Positions 1-8,538 of a stretch of DNA of 64,000 nt are shown here, in pieces (positions within the stretch are counted from its first letter, which is position 1; each line of letters begins with the position of its first letter). The stretch covers positions 62,001 through 126,000 of the forward strand of contig CAYQIM010000038.1 of the NCBI GenBank assembly GCA_964417555.1, in the 5' to 3' direction. The position numbers and the translations under genes are program-made. The DNA is from CAYQIM01 sp964417555. GTDB lineage: Bacteria > Pseudomonadota > Gammaproteobacteria > Diplorickettsiales > Diplorickettsiaceae. Under the pieces are notes generated by a model. It saw only the letters and a program-made list of their open reading frames with translations. It was not told where the DNA came from and ran no database searches.

Positions 1-10
1 GGATTGGGCT

Positions 11-129
11 AAAAGTCATCTTTTTGTGTAGTTTCTAATTCTACGGTACTCATCCATACATACTAAATCGCCGTTCTTCACTTTTTACCGATTTTACTGC
101 GCAACATACAATCTTTCGCGTAAGTTCAG
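11..129. repeat. Dispersed intergenic repeat, family 2, copy 1
   Basis: This stretch aligns by eye with positions 31559-31705 beside htpG. Shared blocks in the same order include AAAAG(T/C)CATCTTTT, AATC..CGTTCT, TT.ACCG, TTTACTGC, TACAAT(C/T)TTTCG and a closing GTCAG/GTTCAG. The htpG copy is about 25 bases longer, with extra G/C-rich sequence in the middle. No reading frame is shared, so it is a non-coding element, possibly a small MITE-like repeat or a structured RNA. The first 186 bases of the window hold nothing else I can recognise. Confidence 0.5.
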
Positions 130-186
130 ATGGAGTTAAAATAATTGTTTATTTAGCAAGCATTATTAGCATAAAAAAGGAAGCTG

Positions 187-2379
187 ATGAATAGTGAAGT
201 ATTTATTAATATAAAAAAAAATGTTCTAGAAATTATCGAAAGCTTAAAGACTTCGCTCAAGGACAAAATAGAGAAAGAATGGCTACGACACTTGGGGATT
301 AGTCACTCTTTCTCTGATTCCGAAAATATTCAGGCCTTAACTTTATGTCTGTATAAAGCGAAGGGGTATAAGAAAATTGAATTAGATTTCCCGGATACGT
401 TATTTGCTGCTTCACATAGAGAGTTAATTTTAAAATTCGAGGCTATACGCTTGGCATTAGCCAAGCGTTACGCCATTATTTTAGGCAGTCCTAATAAAAT
501 TGGTAAAGAAGAAATTATACTACCTTACGAAAATATCAAATTATTTTTTCGGGATGTATTCAATAAGTTTAGAGTTAGCAACATAATTGTAGAAAAAATT
601 TTGGATTTTTTAGTTATTTGTTTGCAGAAAGAAGAAACTTCAAATGGGTTCTATAAGACTAATGAAACATTAAAATATTTTTTTGACTTTATCTCTCTTA
701 TAATTGATAGAGAAAATGGGGTGCAGCGCGATTTTTATATTGAAAAGCTAGATATACTGGAAAAATTAGATTTTTTTTCGAAAGTAGCTGATGAGGTACA
801 GAGAAGCTTTTATGATCTTATTTATGAAATAGATGGATTTGTTATTTATAAAAATTTATTAGTTAAAATAAGTTTATTGACGGAAAGCGCATTTAGAGAT
901 GATCTAATTTTAAAGGAGTTTATTAGAATTTTTGTCAATCAATTTAATGCTGCAATTTGCATGCGTGAAACTGATTTTGAATCAGTTTTAATATTGCTTT
1001 ATTTAGTACTTGAGAATAAAGCTAGATTTTCTGTTATTGAAACCCATGGTACTTGGATAAATAGTTTTGGATTAAGCATAAGAGGATTAGTGGGAAAAGC
1101 AGAAATAAGTCACGCTCTGGCTCAATTTAAAATTGAGTATGAAAAAAAAGTAGGAAATAAATTTGAAATAAAGCTAGAACAATTTAAGAATATTAATCCT
1201 GATAGGGAGATAATGATGTTTAGAGATAAAGATATTAAACCTGTAATTACTCGCTGGTTTTGTTTAGAAAATATTAATCGAACCTCTATGAAAGTCAAAA
1301 GTGCTTTCTCTATTGCGCTCGAAAAAACAGCTCACCTTACTTCTAATCCATCTGAAAATTCTAAAAAAATTAAAAATGATATGATAGAATTACTAGAAAG
1401 AGGTGTCGGTACTTTAAAAAGTTTAGTTGTTGAGGGAAAGGAACAATTAGCAAATACTGCTTCTCAGGCACATACTTACCTTAATAATCATAAAATAATA
1501 CGAGACTTGAATGTTCTACAGAAGCGTTTAAATGAGCTAAAAGAGAGTCTACGGAATTTTATTGAATTTATTGAACGTTTCTTAGGTCCTGTCAATGCTT
1601 ATTCCTCGCGTCAGAGAACTGATTTAAAAAAACCTTTGTGTCCCGAGTTTTCAGCTAATATAAGTGCAGAGCGCTATTTGGATATAGAAAAAACGGTTAA
1701 AAAGTTAGAAGAAAAAATTATCAATTTTATTCGAGATAACCAGTTTGCTTCATTAATCAATCAGTTACTAAATAAAGTTAAAACTATAAAAGATGAAAAC
1801 TCTTGGTTTGAAAATAAATTTTTAAAAAAGAGAATTATTGAAAGCATATTTAAGCGAGGCTATTTTTTTAAGAAGCAAGTTAAATTGACTAAGCTTAAAA
1901 CGCAATGTATAGGACCGCTTAGTTATGAATTTGAAAAAAACTTTTTCCTTACAGCGGGTTTTTTTACGTTATTACGTTATGGAATTATCCGCTGGTTTTG
2001 GGTGGATAAAGAAGCTTTTGCAAAAAAGTGGGCTGAACAGATTGTTTTTCTTAAGGTGGCGGATAAAATAAAAGAAGGAGAATATGGGAAAAACTATGAA
2101 GAGAGCAATAACTCAATTAGGGTTTTTCAATCTTTAGCGGAACTATATAAGCAGATGACAGTGACTAAGATAGAAAATAATCCTATAAGATATTTATTTT
2201 CTGATTTAATCCAAGGTTCCGAAAGATTTATATCTGAAATAGATGATATTTCTATAAAAATAGCAGATTATATTTTAGTAGGTCAAAAAAAATATGGCTT
2301 ATCGTTGGCTTTTAAAGTTAAATCAGACCGTGAAGACGTACTAGAAGAACCAAATTCTTCCACCGCTTTTCAGCCATAA
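187..2379 (+). CDS. Large AT-rich protein of unknown function (730 aa)
   Basis: I do not recognise a family. The protein is long, rich in Lys/Glu/Ile/Asn and mostly helical in character, with probable coiled-coil stretches around residues 440-475 and 560-590. There is a short hydrophobic patch near residues 580-600 but no signal peptide. The start ATG follows an AAGGA-type ribosome binding site 5-8 bases upstream. The last 20 residues are acidic (EDVLEE) and then Ser/Thr-rich, which resembles the glutamate-rich C-terminal signals of Dot/Icm substrates in Legionella and Coxiella. An effector role is inference only. Base composition is lower in GC than the housekeeping genes nearby. The next gene (2553-3956) is of the same unrecognised, AT-rich type and may be functionally linked. 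Confidence 0.75.
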   Translation: MNSEVFINIKKNVLEIIESLKTSLKDKIEKEWLRHLGISHSFSDSENIQALTLCLYKAKGYKKIELDFPDTLFAASHRELILKFEAIRLALAKRYAIILGSPNKIGKEEIILPYENIKLFFRDVFNKFRVSNIIVEKILDFLVICLQKEETSNGFYKTNETLKYFFDFISLIIDRENGVQRDFYIEKLDILEKLDFFSKVADEVQRSFYDLIYEIDGFVIYKNLLVKISLLTESAFRDDLILKEFIRIFVNQFNAAICMRETDFESVLILLYLVLENKARFSVIETHGTWINSFGLSIRGLVGKAEISHALAQFKIEYEKKVGNKFEIKLEQFKNINPDREIMMFRDKDIKPVITRWFCLENINRTSMKVKSAFSIALEKTAHLTSNPSENSKKIKNDMIELLERGVGTLKSLVVEGKEQLANTASQAHTYLNNHKIIRDLNVLQKRLNELKESLRNFIEFIERFLGPVNAYSSRQRTDLKKPLCPEFSANISAERYLDIEKTVKKLEEKIINFIRDNQFASLINQLLNKVKTIKDENSWFENKFLKKRIIESIFKRGYFFKKQVKLTKLKTQCIGPLSYEFEKNFFLTAGFFTLLRYGIIRWFWVDKEAFAKKWAEQIVFLKVADKIKEGEYGKNYEESNNSIRVFQSLAELYKQMTVTKIENNPIRYLFSDLIQGSERFISEIDDISIKIADYILVGQKKYGLSLAFKVKSDREDVLEEPNSSTAFQP

Positions 2380-2552
2380 TAAATAATTCCCCGTGTTTTT
2401 TTGAAGGGTATATTAAATACTTAAAAAAGAAAATATTTCGAAAGGTAAATGTGCTTTTTTAACCAAGAGCGTTTTGTTATTGAATCCTAGAGAATTTTAT
2501 TACGACTAAAAGGTACTTATAACTTGCACTTATATACATAAAAAAAAGCAAT

Positions 2553-3956
2553 ATGCCAAAGCAAGAATTATTTATTCCAATTGATTGTCACACCCTTGCC
2601 ACACTATTTTTTACAGATAAAAACTCTTATTATTATCGCGTAAAATATCTCAAGGAAGTACAAGAAATTTTACGAAAGTCGCTTGATATAACTATACAAT
2701 CTGGAATAAGCCCTAATTATAATTATTCCACTAAAAATTTTTTTAGTTTTTTAAAAAAAACTGTTCTGAGTTTATCTAGCTCGAGTGCTGAAGTTAAAAA
2801 TTTTTTGGAAATATTTTTTATTAATTTTCAGGATATAAATGAAGAAATCATTAATATTTTGGAAGAGTACATGGAGCAGCATCATCTGGTAGAAAAAACT
2901 GTTGATTATTATAATAAATTTTATTATTTTGAGCGAAGTCGCGGCGGGACATCGAAAGCTTTTTGTGATGAGAAAAAAATAGCAGAGTTAAGTATTAATA
3001 AAATAATTAAAAATTTTTTTTCTGCCGAATTTTCATTATTTTTTGACATGATTATTGATGATGATCCTAAATTGATTAAAGCTATATTAAATAATTATTT
3101 AAAAAAAATTGTTAAAAAATCGCCTGCCGGATGGTATTCTGGCAAAAGCAAACAAAATTCTGACGAACTATACGTATCTTTTATTGATTTAGATTTCCAA
3201 GATTTTTTATTGGTTAATTTTAGTAAGATAAAAGAGGAAATTTATACCTTAAAAAGTTTTGTTAATCTTTTTGTTTGTATGCCAAACTGTATTTTGGATA
3301 AGCTGCAAGGTATTTTTTTTAGTGAAAAATTATTGGCCAAACTGAAGAAAAAAATTTATGAAGATCAAGATATGGGTTCATATGAGTATAAAATTACCGA
3401 ATTAATCGCTAAGCTAAAAAAATTAGCTTGGTTTAGTTTGTTTTTTGCTGGAATTTTTTTTTGGTCGGCACAATCAAAAGCGAGAATATTTGCAAGAATT
3501 GAAACAGGCTTTTTTGCTAGTAATTATAGGGAAAAATTAAATCAAATTAAAGCGCTTGAAATTAACGTAGAGCAATCTCTTCATAGTAAAGTACGTACTC
3601 TTAAGGATAACCAGGCGCTTGCGAGCTGTTTTGTAGAGCTTGTCAGTATAGTAGATTCGCTGGTAACCCAATCTATTCCACAGCATTTAGCTATCTTTGC
3701 GTTTGAAAAGAGTGAAGGACTGATAAATTCCGAAAGAAGAAAATTAATAAAGATAGTAAAATTGTTTACGCAGCTCTATGGTTGGTATTGGGAAGACCAT
3801 TTGTTAGTTAAGCAAGAAGAGAGGATAAATAAAGTGCTAAATGATGCGGAGAGGCAGAAAAATATAATTTTACAAAAAATCGATGAGTTAATTCAAGATT
3901 TGCAAAATGCTATTATGCCCGACCAAAAAAAATCGACTTTTTTCGGCAGACTGTAG
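2553..3956 (+). CDS. AT-rich protein of unknown function (467 aa)
   Basis: No recognisable family. The sequence is Lys/Phe/Ile/Asn-rich and helical, with one probable membrane-associated segment around residues 285-305 (WFSLFFAGIFFW) and a possible coiled coil at residues 415-450. There is no signal peptide. The ribosome binding site is weak (A-rich leader), so the exact start is less sure than the frame. It follows the 730-aa gene in the same orientation after 173 bases. Both have a hydrophobic Phe/Trp-rich patch in the C-terminal half followed by a charged helical region, so distant paralogy is possible but not shown. Low GC and lack of relatives suggest lineage-specific, possibly host-interaction, genes. 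Confidence 0.7.
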   Translation: MPKQELFIPIDCHTLATLFFTDKNSYYYRVKYLKEVQEILRKSLDITIQSGISPNYNYSTKNFFSFLKKTVLSLSSSSAEVKNFLEIFFINFQDINEEIINILEEYMEQHHLVEKTVDYYNKFYYFERSRGGTSKAFCDEKKIAELSINKIIKNFFSAEFSLFFDMIIDDDPKLIKAILNNYLKKIVKKSPAGWYSGKSKQNSDELYVSFIDLDFQDFLLVNFSKIKEEIYTLKSFVNLFVCMPNCILDKLQGIFFSEKLLAKLKKKIYEDQDMGSYEYKITELIAKLKKLAWFSLFFAGIFFWSAQSKARIFARIETGFFASNYREKLNQIKALEINVEQSLHSKVRTLKDNQALASCFVELVSIVDSLVTQSIPQHLAIFAFEKSEGLINSERRKLIKIVKLFTQLYGWYWEDHLLVKQEERINKVLNDAERQKNIILQKIDELIQDLQNAIMPDQKKSTFFGRL

Positions 3957-4035
3957 AATGAATCAGTTAGACAAGAAATCAGTAAACTGTTACAGACAAA
4001 TCTATCCAGAAAATGCTATCTGTAACCTTAATATA

Positions 4036-4593
4036 CTAATCTTTCCATTTGATATTACATCCTATGCTAGGATTCTGATTGGAATCAATGGGTTTTCCTT
4101 CCAAAAGGTTATCTAAAGCTGTCCTTAATGATTTACCTGTGACCGGGATTTTATTGCCTGGTCTAGAGTTATCTAGCTGACCGCGATAAACGCACAATAA
4201 ATCTTTATCAAAAATATAGAAGTCAGGTGTGCAGGCAGCTTGATATTTTTTCGCAGTAGATTGGGTTTCATCGTAGAGGTAGGGAAATGGGTAAGCTAAT
4301 TGTTTTGCAAGTTTGGTCATTTCTTTAGGCCCGTCTTCGGGATAGTTTTCTGCATCATTCGCACTAATAGCGATAAAAGCGATTTCTTTCGTTTGGTAAT
4401 CCTTTGCTAGACGAATAAGTTCCATTTGTACATGTTTAACGTAGGGGCAATGATTGCAAATAAACATAATTACAGTGGCTATGGATGATTTAAGCGTTTT
4501 TAAGCTGCAAATTTTACCGCTTACGGTATCTTGTAGTTCAAAACTTGGAGCCTTTGTTCCGAGTGGAAGCATAGTGGATGAGGTTAATGCCAT
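4036..4593 (-). CDS. Thioredoxin-fold peroxiredoxin-like protein
   Basis: This 185-aa protein belongs to the AhpC/TSA-related thioredoxin-like group (PRX-like). It reads GTKAPSFELQD near residues 12-22, the normal start of this fold, and carries the redox motif NHCPYVKH with Cys46 and Cys49. A conserved TPDFYIFD block follows, where the fold's cis-proline lies. It lacks a signal peptide, so it acts in the cytoplasm, probably in thiol redox or peroxide defence; the substrate is unknown. I chose the start at 4593 because AAAGGAAT lies just upstream; an in-frame ATG 24 bases earlier would add eight unconserved residues. It is convergent with the ORFan at 2553-3956. An inverted repeat of 8-bp arms (3989-4026) sits between them and may aid termination. 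Confidence 0.85.
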   Translation of the reverse strand: MALTSSTMLPLGTKAPSFELQDTVSGKICSLKTLKSSIATVIMFICNHCPYVKHVQMELIRLAKDYQTKEIAFIAISANDAENYPEDGPKEMTKLAKQLAYPFPYLYDETQSTAKKYQAACTPDFYIFDKDLLCVYRGQLDNSRPGNKIPVTGKSLRTALDNLLEGKPIDSNQNPSIGCNIKWKD

Positions 4594-4674
4594 ACTAATT
4601 CCTTTCTTTATTAACAACGTTTCGAGTATTATACCGTAAAGCCAAATGGTACAATCCTCTGCACTAAATTTTTT

Positions 4675-5277
4675 ATGGCTAAACTCTATTTCTATTACTC
4701 TGCTATGAATGCAGGCAAGAGTACAATTTTATTGCAAGCAAGCTATAACTATCAAGAGCGGGGGATGGAAACTTTGTTATTTTCACCAGCTATTGATACT
4801 CGTTATAAAAAAGGTCATATTTTTTCACGTATTGGTTTAGAAGCCACTAGTAATCTTTTTACTGCTAAAGATGATTTGTTTGAAGATATAAAAAATAGAA
4901 TAAAAAGAGCAAGTAATTTAAAATGTATTTTTATTGATGAAGCACAGTTTTTAACAAAGTCGCAAGTATTTCAATTAAGCGACGTCGTGGACAAATTGAA
5001 TATACCTATTTTATGCTATGGTTTACGTAGTGATTTTCGTGGCGAACCTTTTGAGGGGAGTTTGTATTTGCTAATTTTAGCTGATGAAATTAGTGAAATA
5101 AAAACGATTTGTCATTGTGGGCGTAAAGCGATCATGAATATGCGCATTGATGCACAGCATCGTAAAGTGTCTGAAGGTGTGCAAGTTGAAATCGGGGGTA
5201 ATGAACGGTATATTGCCGTCTGTAGAAAGCATTTTAAATTAGGGGAAACTGGCGAGAAATATACCACTCGTACCTGA
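4675..5277 (+). CDS. tdk: Thymidine kinase (TK1 type)
   Basis: Phosphorylates thymidine to dTMP in the pyrimidine salvage pathway. At 200 aa it has the usual length of bacterial TK1-type enzymes. The P-loop AMNAGKST spans residues 10-17, the Walker B-like FIDEAQF lies at 86-92, and the structural zinc ligands are visible as Cys146, Cys148, Cys183 and His186. The lasso region with GNERYIAVC precedes the last zinc ligands. No clear Shine-Dalgarno precedes the ATG, but the family N-terminus fits exactly. It starts 81 bases from the divergent peroxiredoxin-like gene. A salvage kinase fits a bacterium that takes nucleosides from a host cell; that link is inference. Confidence 0.95.
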   Translation: MAKLYFYYSAMNAGKSTILLQASYNYQERGMETLLFSPAIDTRYKKGHIFSRIGLEATSNLFTAKDDLFEDIKNRIKRASNLKCIFIDEAQFLTKSQVFQLSDVVDKLNIPILCYGLRSDFRGEPFEGSLYLLILADEISEIKTICHCGRKAIMNMRIDAQHRKVSEGVQVEIGGNERYIAVCRKHFKLGETGEKYTTRT

Positions 5278-5587
5278 AAATGCGAATCTTTGAGACTTAC
5301 AGCAAGCGTTAGATTCCAATACACCACGGGCAAAAGCAGCTTATTATGTCACCCAATACCTATCTTTGCTTGGGTAGAAAAATTTTTCCACTATTTAGCT
5401 AGCTTTGAGATAGGTTCGGGGAATGCCCATCGCGTAAGGAAAGCACCTCGAATTGCGAGCTCGCAACTTCAGGGTACACAATAGGTATATTTCAAGGCAC
5501 GTTCTAAAATTAGTTTAGACATGGAGCCCTTCTTCCTATAGACTACGCATCCCAAATAGCTTCTAAATAACACTCTATTTGAAATAG
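5278..5587. other. Intergenic region, no gene recognised
   Basis: About 310 bases between tdk and the first MFS transporter. It contains a short palindrome TTGCGAGCTCGCAA near 5453 and an ACGTTCTAAAATTA string near 5493 that resembles the right end of the palindromic repeat at 27727-27863, so a degraded repeat may lie here. A small open frame runs through part of it but shows no coding character. The MFS promoter presumably lies near its right end. Confidence 0.4.
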
Positions 5588-6883
5588 ATGACTGCGATAC
5601 CCAGTCCAAGACATGTATTTCCCACTTTTTCTAAGTACCGGCCTTGGCTGGTCTGTTTGTCTGCCGCTCTTTTTTTCTTTTATGAATTTATTCAAATGGG
5701 GATGTTTAACTCCATTAGCCAAGAGCTTATGCAGGATTTCTCTATTAATGCAGGGCAATTAGGCATTTTATCAGCAACGTATTTCTACGCAGACGTTATT
5801 TTCCTACTTTTTGCAGGCATTTTGGTTGATCGAATCTCTATACGTGTCATTATACTCAGTGCGATGATTATGGTGGTTTTGGCCACTATTTTATTTGCTT
5901 TCAGCCATTCTTTTCAATTGGCCGCTTTTAGCCACTTTGTCTCGGGTATTGGTAATGCCTTTTGCTTCTTAAGCTGTATTAAACTAGCCACGCGGTGGTT
6001 TTCTTCCCAGCGCTTAGCATTTGTCATCGGTATCATTATTACGATCGCAATGCTAGGTGGCGTCGTAGCCCAAACCCCCTTCACCCTTTTAGCCCAAGTT
6101 TTAGGATGGCGCGGCGCCGTTTTAACAAATGCGGGGTTAGGAATAGTGATTACGTTTATTATTTATGCCTTTGTTCGTGATTATCCTAAACCTTATACGC
6201 CTGAATTAACCGTTGAAAAGAGCTTGGCTTCATCCTCCATAAAAAAGAGCCTCCTGTCGGTTTTATGGAATAAGCAAAATGGGCTAGGTGGAATATATAC
6301 CTGTCTTTTAAATTTACCGATTATTCTACTGGGCGAGCTTTGGGGCATCATGTATCTTACTCAGGTTCATCATCTCCTCAAAACTCAGGCCTCTTTCGTC
6401 GCTATGATGATATTTTTTGGGACTATTTTAGGTTCACCCTTTGTAGGTTGGCTTTCGGATACTATTGGCAAACGACGCCTACCGATGATTGTAGGTGCTC
6501 TTCTTTCTCTACTGGTATTGCTTTGTATTATGTTTATTCCAGGTTTAAGTTTTTTTACTTTACTTGTTTTATTTTTATTGCTTGGTATTTTTACTAGCAC
6601 ACAGATTATTAGCTATCCGTTAATTGCTGAAAGTAACCCTAGGCATTTAACAGGAACAGCTACTGGTTTAGCGTCTATCTTAATTATGGGAGGAGGTGCA
6701 GTATTTCAACCATTATTTGGTTGGTTAATGGATTTGCATTGGGATAAAACGCTGAATCAAGGTGTAGCGTTGTACTCACCTAGCAATTATCTGTATGGAT
6801 TGGCAATTATGCCGATTGCTTTTGTTGTGAGTTTTATCGCCGCCTGTTTGTTACGAGAAACACATTGTCAACCTTACTCTTGA
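5588..6883 (+). CDS. MFS transporter, first of a tandem pair
   Basis: A 431-aa inner-membrane protein with about 12 hydrophobic segments and a Major Facilitator loop motif (GWLSDTIGKRRLP) between helices 8 and 9; the matching loop after helix 2 reads GILVDRISIR. The N-terminus (WLVCLSAALFFFYEFIQMGMFNSIS) closely matches that of the next gene, so the two are paralogues from a local duplication. Similar proteins occur in Legionella and Coxiella, but I cannot name the substrate. No strong ribosome binding site is visible before the ATG. It overlaps the longest frame of the second copy, and the chosen start of that copy lies 8 bases after this stop, so the two are likely co-transcribed. Confidence 0.88.
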   Translation: MTAIPSPRHVFPTFSKYRPWLVCLSAALFFFYEFIQMGMFNSISQELMQDFSINAGQLGILSATYFYADVIFLLFAGILVDRISIRVIILSAMIMVVLATILFAFSHSFQLAAFSHFVSGIGNAFCFLSCIKLATRWFSSQRLAFVIGIIITIAMLGGVVAQTPFTLLAQVLGWRGAVLTNAGLGIVITFIIYAFVRDYPKPYTPELTVEKSLASSSIKKSLLSVLWNKQNGLGGIYTCLLNLPIILLGELWGIMYLTQVHHLLKTQASFVAMMIFFGTILGSPFVGWLSDTIGKRRLPMIVGALLSLLVLLCIMFIPGLSFFTLLVLFLLLGIFTSTQIISYPLIAESNPRHLTGTATGLASILIMGGGAVFQPLFGWLMDLHWDKTLNQGVALYSPSNYLYGLAIMPIAFVVSFIAACLLRETHCQPYS

Positions 6884-6891
6884 GAAAACCT

Positions 6892-8193
6892 ATGAAAACT
6901 CAACATTGTACGTCTAATAATAAAAAAATGTTACCGTGGATTGTCTGTTTTTCGGCCGCGCTTTTCTTTTTTTATGAATTTATTCAGATGAATATGTTTA
7001 ATGCCATCAGTGCAGATTTGATGCGCGCTTTTTCACTGCATGCAACGGAATTAGGGAAACTATCGGCTTATTATTTTTACGCTAATTTACTTTTCCTCCC
7101 TGTTGCAGGAGCTTTATTAGACCGATTTTCTACACGTTTGATCATTTTATCTGCTTTATTGTTATGTGTCCTAGGAATAGCGGGATTTGCAACAACACAT
7201 TCATTTCTTTTGGCTTGTATATTTCGATTTATGAGTGGAATTGGCAGTGCTTTTTGTTTTTTAAGTAGCATTCGCTTGGCTTCACGTTGGTTTCCAGCAA
7301 GACAGATGGCTTTAGTAACCGGATTAATTGTGACAATGGCTATGATGGGGGGGATGGTTGCACAAACTCCTTTGACCCTGCTCGCTCAATCTTTAGGCTG
7401 GCGCTATACCTTGTTACTTGATGCTTGTTTAGGCTTGCTTATCTTTACCATTATTTTTTACTTTGTTCAAGATTGTCCACCGGGGTTAAAACAAGAACAA
7501 AAAAACTCGCATCTCGAATTGTCTGATTTAGGACTTTTAAAGAGCTGGCGTATGGCGTATTTAAATCCACAAAATCTTCTTTGTGGACTTTATACTTCAT
7601 TGACAAATCTACCGATCGCTTTGCTAGGGGCTATTTGGGGTAGTTTATTTCTACAGCAAACAGCGCATTTTTCGCCAACAGAGGCATCATTAGCGCCAAG
7701 TTTACTTTTTTTAGGGACGATAGTAGGTGGGCCGATTGTTGGTTGGATTTCGGATAAACTCAAGAAACGAGCATCGCTTATGGTGTTAGGTGCCATTATA
7801 TCGTTGTTATTAACGCTCACGATTATATGTCTTCCTAAGCTACTTTCTTTAACGGTTGTGTTATTTTTATTTTTTGCTTTAGGTTTTTTTACAAGCAGTC
7901 AAGTGTTAAGCTATCCTTTAGTCGCAGAAAGTAATACTAAAAGTTTGACAGCAACCTCGGTTAGCGTCGTTTCATTTTTTGCGATTGGTGGCTATGCTGT
8001 TTTTCAACCTTTGTTTGGCTGGTTAATGGATTATGATTGGCAGGGTACTGTTGTTAATCAAATAAGAGTTTATAGCGCGGGCGATTACCATCGGGCTTTA
8101 TTAATTTTACCTATTGGCCTTTGTGTTGCTTTATTTTCTGCTTTATTGCTGAAGTCAGGACAGCCAAAGGTCGAATATACGGCGCGTACCTGA
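6892..8193 (+). CDS. MFS transporter, second of a tandem pair
   Basis: A 433-aa, roughly 12-helix transporter that is a paralogue of the upstream gene along its whole length: both share FFFYEFIQM near the N-terminus, GIG(N/S)AFCFLS, GG(V/M)VAQTPLTLLAQ, the GWISDKLKKRASL loop and VFQPLFGWLMD near the C-terminus. I start it at the ATG at 6892 rather than the frame's first codon at 6865, which would overlap the upstream gene and add nine unconserved residues. The substrate is unknown. It ends in EYTART, curiously like the end of tdk (EKYTTRT). Downstream lie a palindromic repeat and metK, in the same orientation, but the 345-base gap makes a shared transcript uncertain. Confidence 0.88.
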   Translation: MKTQHCTSNNKKMLPWIVCFSAALFFFYEFIQMNMFNAISADLMRAFSLHATELGKLSAYYFYANLLFLPVAGALLDRFSTRLIILSALLLCVLGIAGFATTHSFLLACIFRFMSGIGSAFCFLSSIRLASRWFPARQMALVTGLIVTMAMMGGMVAQTPLTLLAQSLGWRYTLLLDACLGLLIFTIIFYFVQDCPPGLKQEQKNSHLELSDLGLLKSWRMAYLNPQNLLCGLYTSLTNLPIALLGAIWGSLFLQQTAHFSPTEASLAPSLLFLGTIVGGPIVGWISDKLKKRASLMVLGAIISLLLTLTIICLPKLLSLTVVLFLFFALGFFTSSQVLSYPLVAESNTKSLTATSVSVVSFFAIGGYAVFQPLFGWLMDYDWQGTVVNQIRVYSAGDYHRALLILPIGLCVALFSALLLKSGQPKVEYTART

Positions 8194-8370
8194 AGACCTT
8201 TCAAGATCCATGGATATAGTAATAAGCATCTGTGGCATACGTTGCGGATTATTCTGTGTAATCGGCAACGCGCGCCACTTTTTTTAAACTCGTCTTTTGT
8301 ATAGACAATTTTTTGATAAAAATTCGCAATCTTAGTTAATAGCCGCTACTATAAGACCCTTTATAACATG

Positions 8371-8503
8371 TCTTCAAATGTACGATGATGGCCAAAAAAC
8401 ATTGTTTTTCTGTGTTTCGCTACTCACATATTTCGTGTATGCTCCGTTGCGATACTTGGAAAACAATGTTTTTTGTTTCGTCAGCAATTTGAAGATACGC
8501 TCT
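8371..8503. repeat. Palindromic intergenic repeat, family 1, copy A
   Basis: A 133-base element upstream of metK, nearly identical in layout to 27727-27863. Outer arms are TCTTCAAAT / ATTTGAAGA, inner arms AACATTGTTTTTC / GAAAACAATGTT, and the centre carries a small hairpin (CATA..TATG type) inside TTTCGCTACTCAC...CTCCGTTGCG. Where the inner arms differ from copy B, both sides of the stem differ together, which points to a conserved fold. It fills most of the 345-base gap 8194-8538; the remaining part has an AT-rich stretch likely to hold the metK promoter but no clear riboswitch. Confidence 0.85.
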
Positions 8504-8538
8504 TATTTTTACTCTATTTAGTTAAATTGAGAATAAAA

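Noticed and set aside
5290..5484. 64-codon frame after tdk
   Set aside because: No ribosome binding site, odd composition, and palindromic intergenic sequence; treated as non-coding.
8194..8538. Possible SAM riboswitch upstream of metK
   Set aside because: The structured sequence here is the palindromic repeat that also occurs at 27.7 kb next to unrelated genes, and no SAM-I or similar core could be recognised.
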